From Gordonia sediminis (lineage in GTDB: Bacteria > Actinomycetota > Actinomycetes > Mycobacteriales > Mycobacteriaceae): a DNA stretch of 64,000 nt. Shown here one piece after another: positions 27,368-36,117 of the stretch (its first letter is position 1; every line of letters begins with the position of its first letter). The stretch is taken from positions 434,001-498,000 of the forward strand of contig RZUM01000003.1 of the NCBI GenBank assembly GCA_004193205.1, in the 5' to 3' direction. A model generated the notes under the pieces. The model had not been told where the DNA came from. It searched no databases and worked only from the letters and a program-made list of their open reading frames with translations. The translations under genes were made by a program, and so were the position numbers.

Positions 27368-27910
27368 TCAGGCAGCCGGACCGTAGTTCAGGTGGACGAC
27401 GCCATTGTCGTAGACGTCGGTGCCGAGCAGGCTCAGCGTGCACTGATCGGCGCCGTCGGACCACAGTCGCGCGCCCGAGCCGAGAACGATCGGATACACG
27501 AACAGGTGTAGTTCGCCGACCAGTCCGTCGGCCAGCAGCGCCCGGACCAGGGTGCCGCTCCCCGAGACGTAGATGTCGCCGGCGGTCTCGTCGACGATCC
27601 GGCGGACCTTGCGCGAGTCGTAGGGTCCGATCACGGTGGAATTGGCCCATTCGACGCTCGGCGTCGTGCCGGCGACGACGAGTTTCTCGGTGTCGTTGAA
27701 GAACGGCGCGCCGGGATCATCATCGGCGGTGCGAGTCGACCATGCCGGTGCGAACATTTCGAAGGTCGTGCGGCCCAGCATGATCCTGCTCGACCCGGCA
27801 CACATCGCACCGATGGTCTCGCCCATCCGTGGGTCAAAGCCAAACGGGGCAGTCCAGGCGGGGTTCTCGAAGACCCCGTCGAGCGAGATGAACTCGTGAA
27901 CCGTGATCAC
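27368..27910 (-). CDS. RibD-C/dihydrofolate reductase-like protein
   Basis: A 180-residue NADPH-dependent reductase-fold protein. ITVHEFISLDGVFENPAW begins it and IMLGRTTFEMFAPAW, DIYVSGSGTLVRALLADGLVGELHLFVYPIVLGSGARLW carries the nucleotide-binding and C-terminal family motifs of the RibD C-terminal/YyaP group. GTG 27910 is chosen because AGGAGG lies seven bases upstream. The substrate is unknown; annotation as dihydrofolate reductase is a fold name only. The gene starts back to back with the URC operon region. Confidence 0.87.
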   Translation of the reverse strand: MITVHEFISLDGVFENPAWTAPFGFDPRMGETIGAMCAGSSRIMLGRTTFEMFAPAWSTRTADDDPGAPFFNDTEKLVVAGTTPSVEWANSTVIGPYDSRKVRRIVDETAGDIYVSGSGTLVRALLADGLVGELHLFVYPIVLGSGARLWSDGADQCTLSLLGTDVYDNGVVHLNYGPAA

Positions 27911-28088
27911 GTCGTGCCTCCTCTTGTTGGGTGGTGCGTTCGGCACCGTACCTGTGTTGACTCCGACGGTCGGGCCAAATCATCGGACCGGGTCCGTAGC
28001 GACTCCCTGCGCATAACGCGACACACCGGCCGTGACGCCCCTCTCACCCGGCTGACCTGGTCATCCGGCACCATCGTGGAATTGTCGT

Positions 28089-28125
28089 TATGCTGGCGCT
28101 TTCCAGTGGTCGACTGCGGCAGTCG
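28089..28125 (+). promoter_or_regulatory. Candidate promoter and operator of the URC operon
   Basis: TATGCT (28089-28094) could be a -10 element, though no good -35 is seen. Seventeen bases later lies the 15-bp palindrome CGACTGCGGCAGTCG (28111-28125), placed in the presumed 5' leader, 30 bases before the start codon. The regulator is not encoded nearby. Another TTGACT lies further upstream near 27957. Confidence 0.35.
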
Positions 28126-28154
28126 CCGGGGTCACCGAGGACGGACGGGAGCTG

Positions 28155-29441
28155 ATGATGACCGCAGACCTGAGCCCGAATGCGCTGACACCGGGCCCGA
28201 CCCCGGCTGTCCGCCACATCCGCCTGACCTCGCACAGCGGCGGCCTCGACGCGCGCACCATCAGCTGGGGAGCCGCGACCGCCGCCGAACGCGGTCCGGT
28301 GATCGGCACGACCTCACGCCGGTCGGATCGCAACGTCATCGGCACCCACAGTGGTTCCTACAGCGTTTACCGCGCCCTCGCGGTTGCGGCGGGTGCCCTG
28401 TCGCGTGAGCATCGCGCCGACCTCACCAACACTGCACCCACCGACGTCATCGGTCCCTACCCCCAGTGGGCCGACCCCGACGCCATCGTCAGCCTGGACC
28501 CGTGGGGCGCGATGACGGCCGAGGCGTTCGCCGAGGATCTCGCCGCCGGGCGCGACATCCGGCCCACCATCGCCGTCACCAAGGCCCACGTCGCCCTGCC
28601 GGAGATCGCCGAGGCCATCGCGAAGGGACGCCTCAAGCCCGACGGCCGGTACCTGCTGGAGTCCGGTGCGGCGCTGGTCACCAAGGCCGCGGTCGAACCG
28701 GTGTGGCACCTGCCGAGTGTGGCCCAGCGGTTCGGGTGTTCGGAGGCCGACCTGCGCCGTGTCCTCTTCGAGGAGACCGGTGGCATGTACCCGGAGCTCG
28801 TCACCCGCTCGGACCTCGAGGTCTTCCTGCCGCCGATCGGCGGTCAGACCGTCTACATCTTCGGCGACCCCCGCGATCTCGCCGATCCCTCCGTGGAATT
28901 GACCGCCCGGGTCCACGACGAATGCAATGGCTCTGACGTCTTCGGGTCCGACATCTGCACCTGTCGTCCCTATCTCACCCACGCGATCGAGGAGTGCATC
29001 CTCGGCGCCCAACGTGGCGGCGTGGGTCTGGTCGCGTACTCACGCAAGGAAGGTCGCGCGCTCGGCGAGGTGACCAAGTTCCTCGTGTACAACGCCCGCA
29101 AGCGTCAGGAGGGCGGCGACACCGCCGAGCAGTACTTCGCCCGGACCGAATGTGTTGCGGGCGTACAGGACATGCGTTTCCAGGAACTGATGCCCGACGT
29201 GCTGCACTGGCTGGGCGTACGCAAGATCCATCGGCTCGTCTCCATGAGCAATATGAAATACGACGCGATCACCGGCTCCGGCATCTCGGTCGGCGAGCGG
29301 GTCAACATCCCCGACGACCTGATCCCCGACGACGCCAGGGTGGAGATCGACGCCAAGATGGCCGCCGGCTATTTCACTCCCGGACCGGTTCCCGACGCCG
29401 CCGAACTCGCCAAGGCCAAGGGCCGAGGACTGGACACATGA
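28155..29441 (+). CDS. URC1-like GTP cyclohydrolase II homologue (uracil catabolism)
   Basis: A 428-residue protein in which a RibA-like domain (about 230-410) follows an extra N-terminal domain of about 200 residues. The zinc ligands of GTP cyclohydrolase II are kept as C257-x10-C268-x-C270 (ECNGSDVFGSDICTC), with AYSRKEGRALGE and WLGVRKIHRLVSMSNMKYDAITGSGISV matching later family blocks. True RibA proteins lack this N-terminus. The neighbours DUF1688 and upp identify it as URC1, whose yeast homologue opens the uracil ring at the UMP level. The exact reaction is not established. ATG 28158 is an alternative start. Confidence 0.88.
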   Translation: MMTADLSPNALTPGPTPAVRHIRLTSHSGGLDARTISWGAATAAERGPVIGTTSRRSDRNVIGTHSGSYSVYRALAVAAGALSREHRADLTNTAPTDVIGPYPQWADPDAIVSLDPWGAMTAEAFAEDLAAGRDIRPTIAVTKAHVALPEIAEAIAKGRLKPDGRYLLESGAALVTKAAVEPVWHLPSVAQRFGCSEADLRRVLFEETGGMYPELVTRSDLEVFLPPIGGQTVYIFGDPRDLADPSVELTARVHDECNGSDVFGSDICTCRPYLTHAIEECILGAQRGGVGLVAYSRKEGRALGEVTKFLVYNARKRQEGGDTAEQYFARTECVAGVQDMRFQELMPDVLHWLGVRKIHRLVSMSNMKYDAITGSGISVGERVNIPDDLIPDDARVEIDAKMAAGYFTPGPVPDAAELAKAKGRGLDT

Positions 29442-30688
29442 GCATCGGGGCCGGCCCCGCGGTGACCGATCACCGGGCCGACGCGACGTTCGCGGTCGAT
29501 CGTCTACGCACCACCGCGGCGATCCGGGAACGGGCCACACAACTCCTCGCCCGTGCCCGGTCCGGGGCGTCGCGCTGGTTCACCGTCGACGACGACGCGC
29601 TCGTGGCGGCGGCCGATGCCGTCGCCGACATGACCCGACGGCGTTACCCGGACCTGACGATCCCGTTCCACAGCCGATGGCGGCATTTCGAGGCCGCCGG
29701 GGTGGATCGTCTTGCCGGAGCCGATGATCGGCTGCCACGCGACGCCGCCGAACGCGCCCGCACCCTGATCGACCTGGCCGTCGTCAGTGTGCTGCTCGAC
29801 GCGGGTGCCGGACCGGACTGGAGCTTCCACGAAGCCGACACCGATCTGCGCATCGCCAGATCCGAGGGCCTGGCGGTGGCGAGTTGGCACGGGTTCCTCG
29901 ACGGGGCCTTCTCCAGCGATCCACAGCATCCGCTCCGTGTCGACGCCACCGCGATGCGGGCCATCTCCGTCGAGTCGCTGCAACGCGTGTGCCAGGTCGA
30001 CGCCGACAATCGGATCGTCGGGTTGGAGGGCCGCGCTGCGCTGCTGCGTCGGCTGGGTGATGCCCTCGCACGGCAGCCGGACGTGTTCGGCCCCGACGGC
30101 CGACCCGGCTACCTGTACGACGCGGTTATCGCGTCCGAGGCACCCGAGGCGCACGACATCCTGTCGCTGCTGTTGCGTACCTTGTCGGGGATCTGGTTGT
30201 CGGACAACATGATCGACGGTGTCCCCGTCGGTGACTGCTGGCGGCACGACGCGGTGCGCGGCCCCAGGGCCACCGACGGTTGGGTGCCGTTCCACAAGCT
30301 GTCGCAGTGGTTGACCTACTCGCTGCTGGAGCCGTTCGCATGGTCGGGTGTCGAGGTAGGGGGCATCGACAAGCTGACCGGGCTACCCGAGTACCGCAAC
30401 GGTGGGCTCCTGCTGGATACCGGGGTCCTCCGGCTGCGTGATCCCCTTCTCGCCCAGCACATCTGGACCGTCGATGACGAACTGGTGGTCGAGTGGCGAG
30501 CCCTCACCGTCGCGCTGCTCGACGAGGTCGCGCCGCTGGTTCGGGGCGCGCTCGGGGTCGACGCCGATCGATTACCGCTCGCGTGTGTCCTCGAAGGGGG
30601 CACCTGGGCGGCGGGACGTGCGCTCGCCGGACGGCTTCGGGGCGGGCTACCACCGCTGACCATAGACAGCGACGGCACGGTCTTCTAA
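29438..30688 (+). CDS. DUF1688 protein, URC4-like (uracil catabolism)
   Basis: A 416-residue soluble protein of DUF1688, known in fungi as URC4/Urg3 and needed for uracil breakdown. Recognisable parts are VPFHSRW-like [16 protein letters not shown] near 70, [35 protein letters not shown], and the late [23 protein letters not shown] and [17 protein letters not shown]. It starts in an ATGA overlap with the URC1-like gene, so the two are made together. The biochemical activity is unassigned; one proposal is action on the ribosyl-urea intermediate. Confidence 0.88.
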   Translation: MSIGAGPAVTDHRADATFAVDRLRTTAAIRERATQLLARARSGASRWFTVDDDALVAAADAVADMTRRRYPDLTIPFHSRWRHFEAAGVDRLAGADDRLPRDAAERARTLIDLAVVSVLLDAGAGPDWSFHEADTDLRIARSEGLAVASWHGFLDGAFSSDPQHPLRVDATAMRAISVESLQRVCQVDADNRIVGLEGRAALLRRLGDALARQPDVFGPDGRPGYLYDAVIASEAPEAHDILSLLLRTLSGIWLSDNMIDGVPVGDCWRHDAVRGPRATDGWVPFHKLSQWLTYSLLEPFAWSGVEVGGIDKLTGLPEYRNGGLLLDTGVLRLRDPLLAQHIWTVDDELVVEWRALTVALLDEVAPLVRGALGVDADRLPLACVLEGGTWAAGRALAGRLRGGLPPLTIDSDGTVF

Positions 30689-30704
30689 CGAGACAAGGAC
30701 ACAC

Positions 30705-31334
30705 ATGGACGACGTGGTTCTGATCGATCATCCTCTGGTACAACACAAGTTGACCCTGATGCGCCGGAAGGACACCTCCACCAACGATTTCCGCCGGCTG
30801 CTCAACGAGATCTCCACCCTGATGGCATACGAAGTGCTGCACGACATCCCGATGCATCCGGTGACGATCGAGACACCGTTGGAGACGATGACGGCCAACG
30901 TGATCGATGGCAAGAAGGTGGTCTTCGCCTCGATCCTGCGGGCCGGTACCGGCATCGTCGACGGCATGCTGACCGTCGTCCCGGGCGCACGGGTCGGGCA
31001 CATCGGACTCTATCGCGACCCCAAGACGCTCGTCGCCGTCGAGTACTACTTCAAGATGCCCGGCGACCTCGCCGAACGCGACGTCGTGGTGGTCGATCCG
31101 ATGCTGGCCACCGGGCACTCGGCGGTGGCGGCCGTCGACCGGATCAAGGAGTACGCACCCCGGTCGATCAAATTCGTCTGCCTGCTGACATGCCCGCAGG
31201 GCATCGACACGCTGCGCGCGGCACACCCCGACGTACCGATCTTCACCGCGGCCGTCGACCGCGGACTCGACGAGCACGGCTACATCGTCCCGGGCCTCGG
31301 GGACGCCGGCGACCGGATCTTCGGCACCACCTGA
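30705..31334 (+). CDS. upp: Uracil phosphoribosyltransferase
   Basis: Cytosolic enzyme of 209 residues making UMP from uracil and PRPP. The PRPP site is [17 protein letters not shown] (about 127-143), the N-terminal [17 protein letters not shown] and the uracil-binding [17 protein letters not shown] end are standard. A ribosome binding site AAGGA precedes ATG 30705, 16 bases after the DUF1688 stop. In this operon it most likely provides UMP for the URC route (as yeast URC6/FUR1 does) as well as salvage. The CPBP protease gene converges 21 bases later. Confidence 0.96.
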   Translation: MDDVVLIDHPLVQHKLTLMRRKDTSTNDFRRLLNEISTLMAYEVLHDIPMHPVTIETPLETMTANVIDGKKVVFASILRAGTGIVDGMLTVVPGARVGHIGLYRDPKTLVAVEYYFKMPGDLAERDVVVVDPMLATGHSAVAAVDRIKEYAPRSIKFVCLLTCPQGIDTLRAAHPDVPIFTAAVDRGLDEHGYIVPGLGDAGDRIFGTT

Positions 31335-31355
31335 CCGGGGCCCGCCGCCGCAGGA

Positions 31356-32063
31356 TCACCTCGGCAGGTTCCACGCCACCGCCGCGCCGAGTGCACCGGT
31401 GGCATTGAGTGCCCAGTGAAACGCCACAGGTGCCAGCAGACTCGAGGTGCGCCAACGCAGCCAGCCCAGGACGAGTCCGGCCGCTGCGGTCGCCGCCACC
31501 GCCCCCGCGATTCCGGCGATCTGCGCCGCCACCCCCGAGCCGAGCACGTCGGAGAGGCCCTGGTTACCGGAGGTCAGTCCGAGCGACGAACTCACGTGCC
31601 AGAACCCGAACAGGATCGCCCCGAGGATCAGTGTCGCCCGCACCCCGAACAACCGTCCGAGCGCACCCTGCAGCACACCGCGGAACATCAGTTCCTCCGG
31701 CAGCACCGTCTGCAACGGGATCACCACCAGCGCCGCGAGCAGCGCGGCCGATGCGCTGTCGTACCGGTCGTTGAGGAAGAACTGGCGTGTCGCGGGGATG
31801 GCCACCGCGACCGACACGATACCGAACACGGCGACCGCGGCGCCCAGCGCGTAGATCACGCCCGCGCGGAGCTCGGAACGACTGAGCCCCATCTCACGCC
31901 ACTGCAGGCCGGCCAGCCGGGCGCCGATCGCCAGCAGCACCGCCGCGACGGGAACGGCCAACACGTTGGCCCACCGTGTGGTGAAGTGCGCGATCACGTT
32001 GGTGACCACCAACGTGGCGATGACGCCGATCAGCAGCCACACGGATCGGGTTCGCGACGGCAC
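31356..32063 (-). CDS. CPBP-family intramembrane metalloprotease
   Basis: A 235-residue protein with about seven hydrophobic segments. The CPBP (Rce1/CaaX-like) catalytic motifs are present: EELMFRG near 125, FGFWHV near 152 and HWALNATG near 218, giving the Glu-Glu and His residues of the site. Family members process prenylated proteins in eukaryotes; bacterial roles are mostly unknown. The gene lies between convergent upp and the SDR gene on its own strand. Confidence 0.85.
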   Translation of the reverse strand: MPSRTRSVWLLIGVIATLVVTNVIAHFTTRWANVLAVPVAAVLLAIGARLAGLQWREMGLSRSELRAGVIYALGAAVAVFGIVSVAVAIPATRQFFLNDRYDSASAALLAALVVIPLQTVLPEELMFRGVLQGALGRLFGVRATLILGAILFGFWHVSSSLGLTSGNQGLSDVLGSGVAAQIAGIAGAVAATAAAGLVLGWLRWRTSSLLAPVAFHWALNATGALGAAVAWNLPR

Positions 32064-32121
32064 GTCCGTACTCTGCCACGCGCGAGGAGCACTCGCCGCG
32101 CCAATCGCCGAGAAGGACCGA

Positions 32122-32856
32122 TCAGTTGTGCGGGACGTCGGCGGTCAGCCCGCCGTCCATCACGAACTCCGTCCCGGTGGCATACGAGGATTCGTCGCTG
32201 GCGAGGAACACGATGAATGTGGAGACCTCGCTCGACTCCGCCGCGCGGCCCAGCGGGGTCTTGACGATGTCCTCGGGCAGACCCTCGGTCATCGGCGTCC
32301 GGATCATGCCGGGGTGGATGGAGTTGACCCGGATGTTGTGCGGGGCCAGTTCCAGTGCCGCCGATTTGGCCAGCCCGCGCACACCCCACTTGGACGCCAC
32401 ATAACCGTGCGCCCAGGGGCTTCCGCGCAGTCCCTCCACCGACGACACGTTGATGATCGATCCGCCGCCCGCCGCGATCATCGGCTCGACCGCGGCCTGC
32501 ATGCCGAGGAAGGTCCCGGTCAGGTTGACGTCGAGAATCTGCTGCCATTTGTCGAGGCGGAACTTCTGCAGCGAACTGCCGTTGACGATGCCGGCGTTGT
32601 TGACGAGCACGTTGAGCTTGCCGAACTCGTCGACCGCCGTGCCCACCGCGGCGGCCCAGTCCTCGGGCGAGGTCACGTCGAGGTGGACATACCGGGCGGC
32701 AGCACCGAGTTCGTCGGCCAGCGCCTTGCCCTCCTCGTCCAGGATGTCGCCGATGACGACCTTCGCCCCTTCCGCCACGAGCATCCGCGCATGCGATGCC
32801 CCCATGCCTCGAGAACCACCGCTGATCACCGCGACCTTGTCGTCCACACGTCCCAT
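32122..32856 (-). CDS. FabG3-like 3-alpha/20-beta-hydroxysteroid dehydrogenase (SDR)
   Basis: A 244-residue NAD(H)-dependent short-chain dehydrogenase. The cofactor motif GGSRGMGASH is near 12 and NNAG near 88; the catalytic set is N112, S139 (NVSS), Y152 and K156 (YVASK). Stretches such as GMGASHARMLVAEGAKVV, DILDEEGKALADEL and ARYVHLDVTSPEDW closely resemble M. tuberculosis FabG3 (Rv2002), a steroid dehydrogenase. A KstR-like palindrome lies 33 bases upstream of its start, which supports a link to steroid metabolism. Steroid activity is inferred. Confidence 0.88.
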   Translation of the reverse strand: MGRVDDKVAVISGGSRGMGASHARMLVAEGAKVVIGDILDEEGKALADELGAAARYVHLDVTSPEDWAAAVGTAVDEFGKLNVLVNNAGIVNGSSLQKFRLDKWQQILDVNLTGTFLGMQAAVEPMIAAGGGSIINVSSVEGLRGSPWAHGYVASKWGVRGLAKSAALELAPHNIRVNSIHPGMIRTPMTEGLPEDIVKTPLGRAAESSEVSTFIVFLASDESSYATGTEFVMDGGLTADVPHN

Positions 32857-32888
32857 GGCGAGCCAGGTTACCTGGTCAACACCCAAAT

Positions 32889-32927
32889 GAGAACATGTTC
32901 TACCGCAGTGCCCAGTGACGTGTTCTA
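32889..32927. promoter_or_regulatory. KstR-like palindromes in a divergent promoter
   Basis: AGAACATGTTCT (32890-32901) is a perfect 12-bp palindrome. The 14-mer at 32889-32902 matches the KstR consensus TNNAACNNGTTNNA at all positions but the first T. A weaker half-conserved copy (AGTGACGTGTTCTA, two mismatches) lies at 32914-32927. They sit between the SDR gene (leftward) and the dehydrogenase gene (rightward). The kstR gene is outside this window. Confidence 0.55.
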
Positions 32928-32983
32928 CTGATGTGGACACCAGTCCGGACAAATGTTCACCTGACCAGCGCGAGGAGCGAATC

Positions 32984-34060
32984 ATGGCCATCCGAGTGGC
33001 GCATGTCGGAACCGGAAACGTCGGGAGCCTGGCGCTGCGACAGCTCATCGCCGACCCTCGTTTCGAACTCGTCGCGCTGTGCGTGTCGTCGCCGGAGAAG
33101 GTCGGCAAGGACGCCGCGGAACTCGCCGGGGTCCACGGCGACACGGCCGGTGTGGCGGCCACCGACGACCTCGAGGCGGTCATCGCGGCCGACCCCGACT
33201 GTGCGGTCTATTGCGCGATGGGCGACACCCGTCCGATCGAGGCGTACGACGACTGCCTGCGCTTGCTGGGCGCCGGCATCGACGTGGTCGGGTCGGCGCC
33301 CGGCTCGCTGCAATATCCGTGGGGAGTGATGCCCGACAAGGCGATCACCACGCTCGAGGCGATCGCGGACAAGAACGAGGCGAGCATCTTCATCACCGGG
33401 GTGGATCCGGGCTTCGCCAACGATCTGATCCCGTTCGCCCTGGCCGGGACGTGTCAGCAGATCGAGCAGATCCGCTGCATGGAGATCGCCGACTACGCCA
33501 CCTACGACGGTGCCACCGTGATGTTCGAGGTGATGGGGTTCGGGAAGCCGATGGACGAAACCCCGATGCTGTTCCTGCCCGGCGTACTCGGTCTGGCATG
33601 GGGTACGACGATCCGCCAGTTGGCGGCCGGGCTCGGCGTGACCGTCGACGAGATCGTCGAGAGCTACGAGGAACAGGCCGCCCCCGAGGCCTTCGAGATC
33701 GCGTCCGGGCACGTCGCGGCGGGCACCCGGGCCGCGGTGCGTTTCGAGATCATCGGCATGGTGTCCGGCAGACCCGCGATCGTCGTCGAACATGTGACGC
33801 GGCTGCGCGAGGATCTGGGTGAGTCCTGGGCCCGACCGACGCAGCCGGGCGGGTGCTACCGCGTGGAGATCGTCGGCGAACCCTCCTACCGCGTCGACAT
33901 CTGCCCGACCAGCGCTCACGGTGACCACAATCACGCGGCGATCGTGGCGGCGGCCGGACGGATCGTCAACGCGATCCCGGCGGTCATCGACGGTCCGTCG
34001 GGGATTCGCACCACCCTGGATCTCCCGCTGGTCACCGGGATCGGCACCTACATCGGGTGA
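32984..34060 (+). CDS. NAD(P)-binding dehydrogenase of the DapB-N-like family
   Basis: A 358-residue enzyme with an N-terminal Rossmann fold (IRVAHVGTGNVGSLALRQLI) of the dihydrodipicolinate reductase type, and a longer C-terminal substrate domain (VDPGFANDLIPFAL, MEIADYATYDGATVMFEVMGFG). This group is annotated as NAD(P)H-dependent amine dehydrogenases, related to 2,4-diaminopentanoate dehydrogenase, and is common in mycobacterial lipid and steroid regions. GAGGAGCGA precedes ATG 32984. It is divergent from the FabG3-like gene over KstR-like sites. The substrate is not known. Confidence 0.8.
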   Translation: MAIRVAHVGTGNVGSLALRQLIADPRFELVALCVSSPEKVGKDAAELAGVHGDTAGVAATDDLEAVIAADPDCAVYCAMGDTRPIEAYDDCLRLLGAGIDVVGSAPGSLQYPWGVMPDKAITTLEAIADKNEASIFITGVDPGFANDLIPFALAGTCQQIEQIRCMEIADYATYDGATVMFEVMGFGKPMDETPMLFLPGVLGLAWGTTIRQLAAGLGVTVDEIVESYEEQAAPEAFEIASGHVAAGTRAAVRFEIIGMVSGRPAIVVEHVTRLREDLGESWARPTQPGGCYRVEIVGEPSYRVDICPTSAHGDHNHAAIVAAAGRIVNAIPAVIDGPSGIRTTLDLPLVTGIGTYIG

Positions 34061-34201
34061 TGGCTGCGTCATGTCGGTTGGCACTCAATCGACGGCACCG
34101 AACTCGACACCGAAAACCGCCGGATCGGACGGGCGTTGCCGCGGCGCGGGTCGACCGGTGGACTGATAGCGTGAGTGCTCCCACGACCGCAGGAGCAGAC
34201 G

Positions 34202-35989
34202 GTGACATCTGGCGAGGACAGATCCGAGGCGACGACCGACCCCGCACCCACTCCCGACGAGGCACCCCCCGCCGCTGAGAAGAGCGTGCATACCGACACG
34301 ACGACCGGCGACGAGAAGGCACCGACTGCTGCCGCCTCCGAGAAGGCGGAAGGCTGGTGGGCACGGCAGCTGCAGCGGGTCTCGTTCGCCGGTGCGATCA
34401 TCGCGCTGATCGACCTCTGGTTCTCCATGACCCCGTCGCTGTTACCGCGCGGTCCCCTGTTCCAGGGCATCGTCGGCGGCGCATCCGCGGCCGTCGGCTA
34501 CCTGCTCGGGGTCTTCATCATGTGGCTGGCGCGTTTCCTGATCTCACGTGATCGCCCGTGGCCGCGCGCCTCACGACTCGCGTGGCTGATCCTCGCCGCC
34601 GTCGGGCTGATCGGCACCGTGATCATGCTGGTCTTGTTCATGCGCTGGCAGAACGAGCTTCGCGACCTGATGGGTGTCGAGCACCTGGACTGGACGGCGT
34701 ACCCGATCATCTTGGTGATCGCCCCGATCGCCTTCCTGCTGCTGATGGCGCTGGGCAGGTTCTTCGCCTTCGGTGTCCGCTCGGCGGTCCGGCTGTTGAA
34801 CCGGTTTGCGCCACCGCGGATCTCCGCGGCCGTCGGCGCCGGACTGGTGATCGTGCTGACCTTCTTCATCCTCAACGGCGTGGTCGCGAAGTATTCGATG
34901 CAGTGGCTCAACGCCAGCTTCGCGGCGGCGAACGAGGAGACGAAACCCGACAACGCGCCGCCGACCAGTTCGCTGCGCTCCGGCGGGCCGGGCTCGTTGG
35001 TGACCTGGGAATCGCTGGGACGTGAAGGGCGAGTGTTCGTCTCCCGCGGACCCGATGTCGGTGCGCTGACCCTGTTCAACGGTGCACCGGCCACCGAACC
35101 GATCCGCGTCTACGCCGGTCTGGAATCGGCCGACTCCATCCGCGAGACCGCCGAACTCGCCGCCGACGAACTCGTCCGCACGGGCGGACTGGAACGCCAG
35201 GTCGTCGCGGTCGGTTCGAGCACCGGCAGCGGGTGGGTGAACAAGGCCACCGTCGACTCGCTGGAGTACATGTACAACGGCGACACCGCCATCGTGAGCA
35301 TGCAGTACTCGTTCCTGCCCAGCTGGCTGTCGTTCCTCGTCGACAAGGAACGCGCGCGCCAAGCCGGCCGGGCGTTGTTCGAGGCGGTGTCCGAACGGGT
35401 GCGAGCTATCCCCGAGGCGGACCGACCGAAGCTGGTCGTGTTCGGCGAGAGCCTCGGATCCTTCGCCGGCGAATCGGCGTTCGGCACCATCCCGACGGTC
35501 GCCGCGCGCACCGACGGCGCGTTGTTCAGCGGCCCGACGTTCAACAACACGTTGTGGAACGACACCACCTCCGATCGTGACCAGGGATCGCCGCAACGTC
35601 TGCCCATCTACAACGATGGCGCGCAGGTTCGGTTCATCGCCGACGAGAACGATCTGTCCCGACCCGACGCCCCGTGGGAGTCGACGCGGATCGTCTACCT
35701 ACAGCACGCCAGTGACCCGATCACCTGGTGGAGCCCGAGGCTCATCTTCAACGAGCCGGACTGGCTCAAAGAACCTCGCGGTAGCGACGTCCTGTCTGTC
35801 ACGCGGTGGATCCGGTTCGTGACCTTCCTCCAGGTGTCGGCGGACATGGCGGTGTCGACCAGCGTCCCGGACGGACACGGCCACGACTACCTGTCGGCGA
35901 TCCCGTACTCGTGGGCGGCGATCCTGCAGCCGCCCGGCTGGACCGAGGCGAAGACCCAGGCGTTGCTGCCGCGCCTGACCCGTGACTGA
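34202..35989 (+). CDS. Membrane alpha/beta-hydrolase (Abhydrolase_9 family)
   Basis: A 595-residue membrane protein. A disordered acidic head of about 55 residues precedes five hydrophobic segments (between about 60 and 245), then an extracytoplasmic or cytoplasmic hydrolase domain. The nucleophile elbow is VVFGESLGSFAGESAF (Ser in GESLG, near 420), with later Asp (LQHASDPITWW) and His (PDGHGHDYL) fitting a triad. The two parts match Abhydrolase_9_N and Abhydrolase_9. GTG 34202 follows AGGAG; other starts upstream are unlikely. Lipid or ester cleavage is likely but unproven. Confidence 0.85.
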   Translation: MTSGEDRSEATTDPAPTPDEAPPAAEKSVHTDTTTGDEKAPTAAASEKAEGWWARQLQRVSFAGAIIALIDLWFSMTPSLLPRGPLFQGIVGGASAAVGYLLGVFIMWLARFLISRDRPWPRASRLAWLILAAVGLIGTVIMLVLFMRWQNELRDLMGVEHLDWTAYPIILVIAPIAFLLLMALGRFFAFGVRSAVRLLNRFAPPRISAAVGAGLVIVLTFFILNGVVAKYSMQWLNASFAAANEETKPDNAPPTSSLRSGGPGSLVTWESLGREGRVFVSRGPDVGALTLFNGAPATEPIRVYAGLESADSIRETAELAADELVRTGGLERQVVAVGSSTGSGWVNKATVDSLEYMYNGDTAIVSMQYSFLPSWLSFLVDKERARQAGRALFEAVSERVRAIPEADRPKLVVFGESLGSFAGESAFGTIPTVAARTDGALFSGPTFNNTLWNDTTSDRDQGSPQRLPIYNDGAQVRFIADENDLSRPDAPWESTRIVYLQHASDPITWWSPRLIFNEPDWLKEPRGSDVLSVTRWIRFVTFLQVSADMAVSTSVPDGHGHDYLSAIPYSWAAILQPPGWTEAKTQALLPRLTRD

Positions 35990-36117
35990 CCGGCGGTTTC
36001 AGAGACACCTTCCGGTTTCTTCTGAACGATCGGTCAACTCCGCTGCGGCCGAGCGCGGTTGAAGGTGAGCAAGAACGGTCGGGCGGCCGAACCTCCGACC
36101 GGCGGATACTGACTCTC

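Noticed and set aside
28155-29441. Riboflavin RibA assignment for the GTP cyclohydrolase II-like gene
   Set aside because: It has a 200-residue N-terminal domain absent from RibA, and its operon partners are DUF1688 and upp with no rib gene nearby.
34082-34100. GGCACTC near 34091 as a CIRCE heat-shock element
   Set aside because: No inverted partner (GAGTGCC) lies at the right distance.
35990-36117. Hairpin near 36035-36061 as a terminator
   Set aside because: The stem is imperfect with a mismatch and no U-tract, so support is too weak.
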